The translations under genes were made by a program, and so were the position numbers. This document shows positions 4,204-6,835 of a stretch of 6,835 nucleotides of DNA, in pieces (within the stretch, counting starts at the first letter, position 1; each line of letters begins with the position of its first letter). The stretch covers positions 1 through 6,835 of the forward strand of contig JAJZZT010000220.1 in NCBI GenBank assembly GCA_021797415.1, in the 5' to 3' direction. A model generated the notes under the pieces. It did no database searches, had not been told where the DNA came from, and saw nothing but the letters and a program-made list of their open reading frames with translations. The stretch is from Bacillota bacterium. GTDB lineage: Bacteria > Bacillota > Bacilli > Alicyclobacillales > SLC66.

Positions 4204-6386
4204 TAGTTCAGCGGCAGCCGGTCGCCGGTCACGGCAAGGTCGGCGGACACTCCTTCGCGGCCCATGAGCGCCGCGCTGCGGCCATCCGGTTGCGATCCGC
4301 CGACATGGATGCGGAAATATCCGGGCTCCAGGACACACTCCCCGGACGGTTCAATGAGCGCCATCTGGCGCGGCGTCACGATGAACGTCACCTCGCGCGC
4401 CTCGCCCGCCTCCAGCTCCACGCGCTGGACGCCCTGCAACTGCCAGCGCGGAATCTCGACGGATGCATCGAGATCCTGCAGATAAAGCTGTACGACCTCC
4501 CGGCCAAAGCGATTGCCCACATTCACGACTGTCACGCGGACGCGGACACTGTCGCCGGCCGGGACAGCCGTACTGTCCAATTCGAGATCCGCATAGGCAA
4601 AGCGCGTATAGCTCAATCCATACCCAAACGGATACAGAGGCTCAGTCTGAAGGTAGCGGTACGTGCGGTTGCGCATGCTGTAATCCGCAAATGGCGGCAG
4701 GTCCGCGTCCGACCGGACAAACGTGACAGGCAGACGCCCGCCGGGATTGGCGTCGCCAAACAGGATGTCGGCCACCGCCTGACCGCCTTCGCCTCCCGGA
4801 TACCACGCCTCCACGATCGCGTCCGCGTGTTCATCGGCATAGCGCAGGTCGAGCGGACCGCCGTTTTGCAGCACAAGCACCACCGGTTTGCCAAGTCCGC
4901 AGATCGTCTCCAGCAATTCCTGCTGGACGCCGGGCAGAGCGATCTGTACGCGATCCCCCGCCGCGTCGGAGTTGAACGCGTCGCCCTCCTCGCCCTCGAT
5001 CCGGGCGGACAGCCCCAGGCACAACACGACGGCATCGCCGCGCTGTGCGACGGCGATCGCTTCCGCGAAGCCGGCCCGGTCCTCGTCGGTCACCTCGCCC
5101 GACCCATTGCGGCCGATCAATTCGCATCCTTTGGCGTAGTGCACGTTAGCGGCGCGCGACACCGCGCGGATGCCCGCTCGCACCGTGACCGCCCTTGGCG
5201 GGACGCCGTTGTAGTTGGCGAGCAACACCTCCGGATCGTCCGCGTTTGGCCCGATCACGGCGATCGAAGCGAGCCCCTTTGCAAGCGGCAGCAGACCGCC
5301 GGCATTTTTCAGGAGAACGCACGACTGGCGCGCCACTTCCGCCGCCAGATCGCGATGCTCTTCGGAAGCATTTTGCTCAAAGGAGATCGCGGCGTAGGGA
5401 ACGCGCGAAGGCGGGTCGAACATGCCCAGTTGGAAGCGCGCGTGCAGCAGACGGGAGAGCGATTCGTCAATGGTCCGTTCGCCGACCAGTCCCTGCGCGA
5501 CCGCGTCGAGCAACCACCCATACGTCTCGCCGCAATTCAGGTCGCATCCGCTGTTCAGCGCCAAGGCCGCCGATTCAGCCTTCGACTCCGTCACATTGTG
5601 ATGGTCGTGAAAGTCGGCGATGGCGCCGCAGTCCGATACGACATACCCTTTGAATCCCCACTCATCGCGCAGGATATCCTGCAACAGGGTTCTGCCGCCG
5701 CAACAGGGGTCGCCGTTGAGGCGGTTGTACGCGCCCATGACAGACGCCGCCTGGCCCTCCACCACACATTCTCTGAACGCAGGCAGATACGTCTCGCGCA
5801 GATCCTTGTGGGATACCTGCGCGTCAAACGAGTGGCGCGAGGATTCCGGTCCGCTGTGCGCGGCAAAATGCTTGGGCGTGGCGACCACCTTCAGATAGCG
5901 GGGATGATCTCCCTGCAGGCCGCGGACGAACGCCACGCCGAGCCGCCCGGTCAGGTAGGGATCCTCGCCGTACGTCTCCTGCCCGCGTCCCCAGCGCGGA
6001 TCGCGAAAAATATTGATATTCGGGCTCCAGAACGTCAGACCCTTGTATATGCCGGTCTCTCCCCGCCGCAGCGCTTCGTGATGCTTGGCCCGCGCCTCGT
6101 CGGAGATGACGTTCGCCACCTGGAACAGGAGGTCCGGACTGAATGTCGCGGCCATGCCGATCGCCTGGGGAAAGACAGTGGCCAGACCGGCTCGCGCCAC
6201 GCCGTGCAGGCACTCATTCCACCAATTGTAGGCGGGTATTCCGAGGCGCGGTACGGCGGGAGCGTCGTGTTGCAGTTGCGCCACCTTTTCTTCGAGCGTC
6301 ATGCGGGTCAGCAGATCCGCCACCCGCTCCTCACAGCGCGCGTCCGGATCCTGATACAACGGCAACGCAGCGTGCAATTCCGCCAC
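4200..6386 (-). CDS. Glycoside hydrolase family 3 (beta-xylosidase/beta-glucosidase-like)
   Basis: A 728-residue retaining exo-glycosidase that removes non-reducing terminal beta-linked sugars. Domain order: GH3 barrel (about 10-310), alpha/beta sandwich (about 345-580), fibronectin-III-like C-terminal domain (about 600-690). Seen: WWNECLHG (55-62), DPRWGRGQETYGEDP (129-143), KHFAAHSGPE (172-181), MGAYNRLNG (217-225), VVSDCGAI with the nucleophile D252, an acid/base region IEGEEGD (463-469), YPFGYGLSYT (585-594). Glu in WWNE, where glucosidases commonly have Asp, and the overall similarity to bacterial and plant beta-xylosidases favour xylosides, not proven. GTG 6386 is chosen because GGAGGGGG lies 9 nt before it and the protein then opens as usual (LPLYQDPDARCEERVADLL). 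The longer GTG 6482 form adds 32 unlikely residues and spans a probable promoter. There is no signal peptide, so it probably acts in the cytoplasm on imported oligosaccharides. It is first in the minus-strand row with the MFS and epimerase genes. Confidence 0.95.
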   Translation of the reverse strand: MAELHAALPLYQDPDARCEERVADLLTRMTLEEKVAQLQHDAPAVPRLGIPAYNWWNECLHGVARAGLATVFPQAIGMAATFSPDLLFQVANVISDEARAKHHEALRRGETGIYKGLTFWSPNINIFRDPRWGRGQETYGEDPYLTGRLGVAFVRGLQGDHPRYLKVVATPKHFAAHSGPESSRHSFDAQVSHKDLRETYLPAFRECVVEGQAASVMGAYNRLNGDPCCGGRTLLQDILRDEWGFKGYVVSDCGAIADFHDHHNVTESKAESAALALNSGCDLNCGETYGWLLDAVAQGLVGERTIDESLSRLLHARFQLGMFDPPSRVPYAAISFEQNASEEHRDLAAEVARQSCVLLKNAGGLLPLAKGLASIAVIGPNADDPEVLLANYNGVPPRAVTVRAGIRAVSRAANVHYAKGCELIGRNGSGEVTDEDRAGFAEAIAVAQRGDAVVLCLGLSARIEGEEGDAFNSDAAGDRVQIALPGVQQELLETICGLGKPVVLVLQNGGPLDLRYADEHADAIVEAWYPGGEGGQAVADILFGDANPGGRLPVTFVRSDADLPPFADYSMRNRTYRYLQTEPLYPFGYGLSYTRFAYADLELDSTAVPAGDSVRVRVTVVNVGNRFGREVVQLYLQDLDASVEIPRWQLQGVQRVELEAGEAREVTFIVTPRQMALIEPSGECVLEPGYFRIHVGGSQPDGRSAALMGREGVSADLAVTGDRLPLNY

Positions 6387-6419
6387 AACCCCCAGCCCCC
6401 TCCAAGAGAAGTTCCTTCT

Positions 6420-6428
6420 ATCGTAACA
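6420..6428 (-). promoter_or_regulatory. Extended -10 promoter of the glycoside hydrolase gene
   Basis: On the minus strand TGT directly precedes TACGAT, forming an extended -10 (TGnTACGAT). No clear -35 is seen 17 bp upstream, which extended -10 promoters can tolerate. Transcription would start near 6413, leaving about 10 nt before the ribosome-binding site GGAGGGGG (6396-6403). An 11-bp palindrome, GCCCGCCGGGC (6438-6448), sits at the expected -35 position and might be a regulator site. Confidence 0.45.
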
Positions 6429-6534
6429 CGGATGAAGGCCCGCCGGGCTATCATCATTCCCTTCGCTCGCCGCGAGTTCCACGACAGCGGGGCCGCTCTC
6501 AGAATCTGGTCATGGGCTTTCGCCGGATTCCGTG

Positions 6535-6540
6535 TATGAT
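6535..6540 (+). promoter_or_regulatory. Possible -10 for the right-edge gene
   Basis: TATGAT matches the sigma-A -10 at five of six positions and would start transcription near 6547, about 31 nt before the ATG at 6578. The -35 region is poor, so the call rests on the hexamer and its position. Confidence 0.4.
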
Positions 6541-6553
6541 GGGGACAAGAACT

Positions 6554-6580
6554 CATGAACGCGGAGGTGGACGGTTCATG
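6554..6580 (+). promoter_or_regulatory. Hairpin with ribosome-binding site in the loop and start codon in the stem
   Basis: CATGAAC (6554-6560) and GTTCATG (6574-6580) are exact reverse complements. The 13-nt loop between them holds the ribosome-binding site GGAGGTG (6563-6569), and the 3' arm ends in the ATG start codon (6578-6580) of the right-edge gene. In RNA this would form a 7-bp stem that pairs the start codon while leaving the binding site exposed. Whether it regulates anything is unknown. Confidence 0.5.
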
Positions 6581-6835
6581 CGTTGGCGCATCATAGTGAG
6601 AAGCGGCGTTGCCTTGGCTTTGATTGCACTTATTCTCCCGGCGGCGAACACCGTCGGCCACCTTGTCGACGCATCCGGCGCGTCGCCCGGCCAAACGGCC
6701 GTCCGCAAAACCGCCGCCGCGCGCACGCGCAGGCCGGACCCCGCCGCCAGTCCGGCCGGGCGCAGTTCCGCTGTGCGCAAAACGGCCGATAAACCCGTCA
6801 CGCTGACCTACTATCAATCCCCGGTTCACTATCGC
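6578..6835 (+). CDS. Secreted protein of unknown function, N-terminal part
   Basis: The first 86 residues of a protein that runs off the right edge. A typical signal peptide is seen: MRWRIIVR, a hydrophobic core (GVALALIALILPAA, 10-23), then a likely cleavage region near 23-35. No lipobox cysteine is present. A basic, Ala/Pro-rich low-complexity linker follows (about 36-72), containing AVRKTA twice (41-46 and 65-70). A structured domain seems to begin at KPVTLTYYQSPVHYR (72-86). That opening would suit an extracellular solute-binding or cell-wall protein, but too little is visible to name a family. The start is well supported: GGAGGTG lies 8 nt upstream. The gene is divergent from the hydrolase, with 191 bp between starts, so a shared sugar role is possible but unproven. 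Confidence 0.75.
   Translation, partial: MRWRIIVRSGVALALIALILPAANTVGHLVDASGASPGQTAVRKTAAARTRRPDPAASPAGRSSAVRKTADKPVTLTYYQSPVHYR

Noticed and set aside
6438..6448. GCCCGCCGGGC palindrome upstream of the hydrolase gene
   Set aside because: Its position at the -35 is suggestive, but short GC palindromes are common in DNA of this composition, so it is noted with the promoter and not called as an operator.
4290..6539. A 749-codon open frame on the plus strand, opposite the glycoside hydrolase
   Set aside because: It mirrors the hydrolase gene: strong third-position GC bias keeps the opposite frame open. Its product is rich in His, Arg and Gln with no recognisable domain, and the opposite strand carries a complete GH3 enzyme.

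Overview
The window looks like chromosome from a GC-rich Gram-positive bacterium of the Bacillota (Alicyclobacillaceae- or Paenibacillaceae-like; this is inference with low confidence). The reasons are strong purine-rich ribosome-binding sites (GGAGGTG, GGAGGGGG, AGGGGTG), GTG starts, sigma-A-like promoters, an LCP-family wall-polymer ligase behind a Bacillus-type ECF promoter, and AT-rich operators in an otherwise GC-rich sequence. There are seven genes, two of them cut by the window ends. No rRNA, tRNA, CRISPR array, insertion sequence or phage gene was seen, and no gene-free stretch exceeds 300 bases.

Layout, left to right. (1) 1-390, minus: the N-terminal part of a LytR-CpsA-Psr (LCP) protein, leaving the window at base 1. 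(2) 391-664: a divergent intergenic region holding an ECF-type promoter for the LCP gene and an imperfect 21-bp direct repeat, whose second copy carries a possible -10 for the next gene. (3) 665-1450, plus: a class I SAM-dependent methyltransferase with an in-frame 33-bp tandem duplication. (4) 1476-1898, minus: an ArsR/SmtB-type repressor convergent with the methyltransferase. It has its own terminator and a promoter with a perfect 24-bp palindromic operator over the expected transcription start. (5) 2020-2841, minus: a sugar phosphate isomerase/epimerase-like TIM barrel. (6) 2872-4089, minus: an MFS transporter resembling the fosmidomycin-resistance (Fsr) group. (7) 4200-6386, minus: a family 3 glycoside hydrolase, most like beta-xylosidases. 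(8) 6578 to the right edge, plus: the start of a secreted protein, divergent from the hydrolase.

How they may work together. The hydrolase, MFS transporter and epimerase-like enzyme lie in one orientation in the order expected of a small saccharide-use locus: cleave a xylosidic or glucosidic oligosaccharide, move a sugar, isomerise it. The hydrolase shows no signal peptide with the preferred start, so it would act in the cytoplasm on imported oligosaccharides. The transporter also has a good internal promoter at the end of the hydrolase gene. The ArsR gene is the last gene in this direction and could receive read-through, but its own promoter and operator suggest separate autoregulation. The LCP gene (cell wall) and the methyltransferase appear unrelated to the sugar genes.

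Most of the window is ordinary housekeeping or accessory sequence. The points most worth a second look are the ArsR regulator (inserted segment with displaced cysteines, plus its palindrome), the ECF promoter of the LCP gene, the variant GNNAR motif in the LCP domain, the methyltransferase duplication, and a hairpin that presents the ribosome-binding site in its loop and buries the start codon of the right-edge gene.
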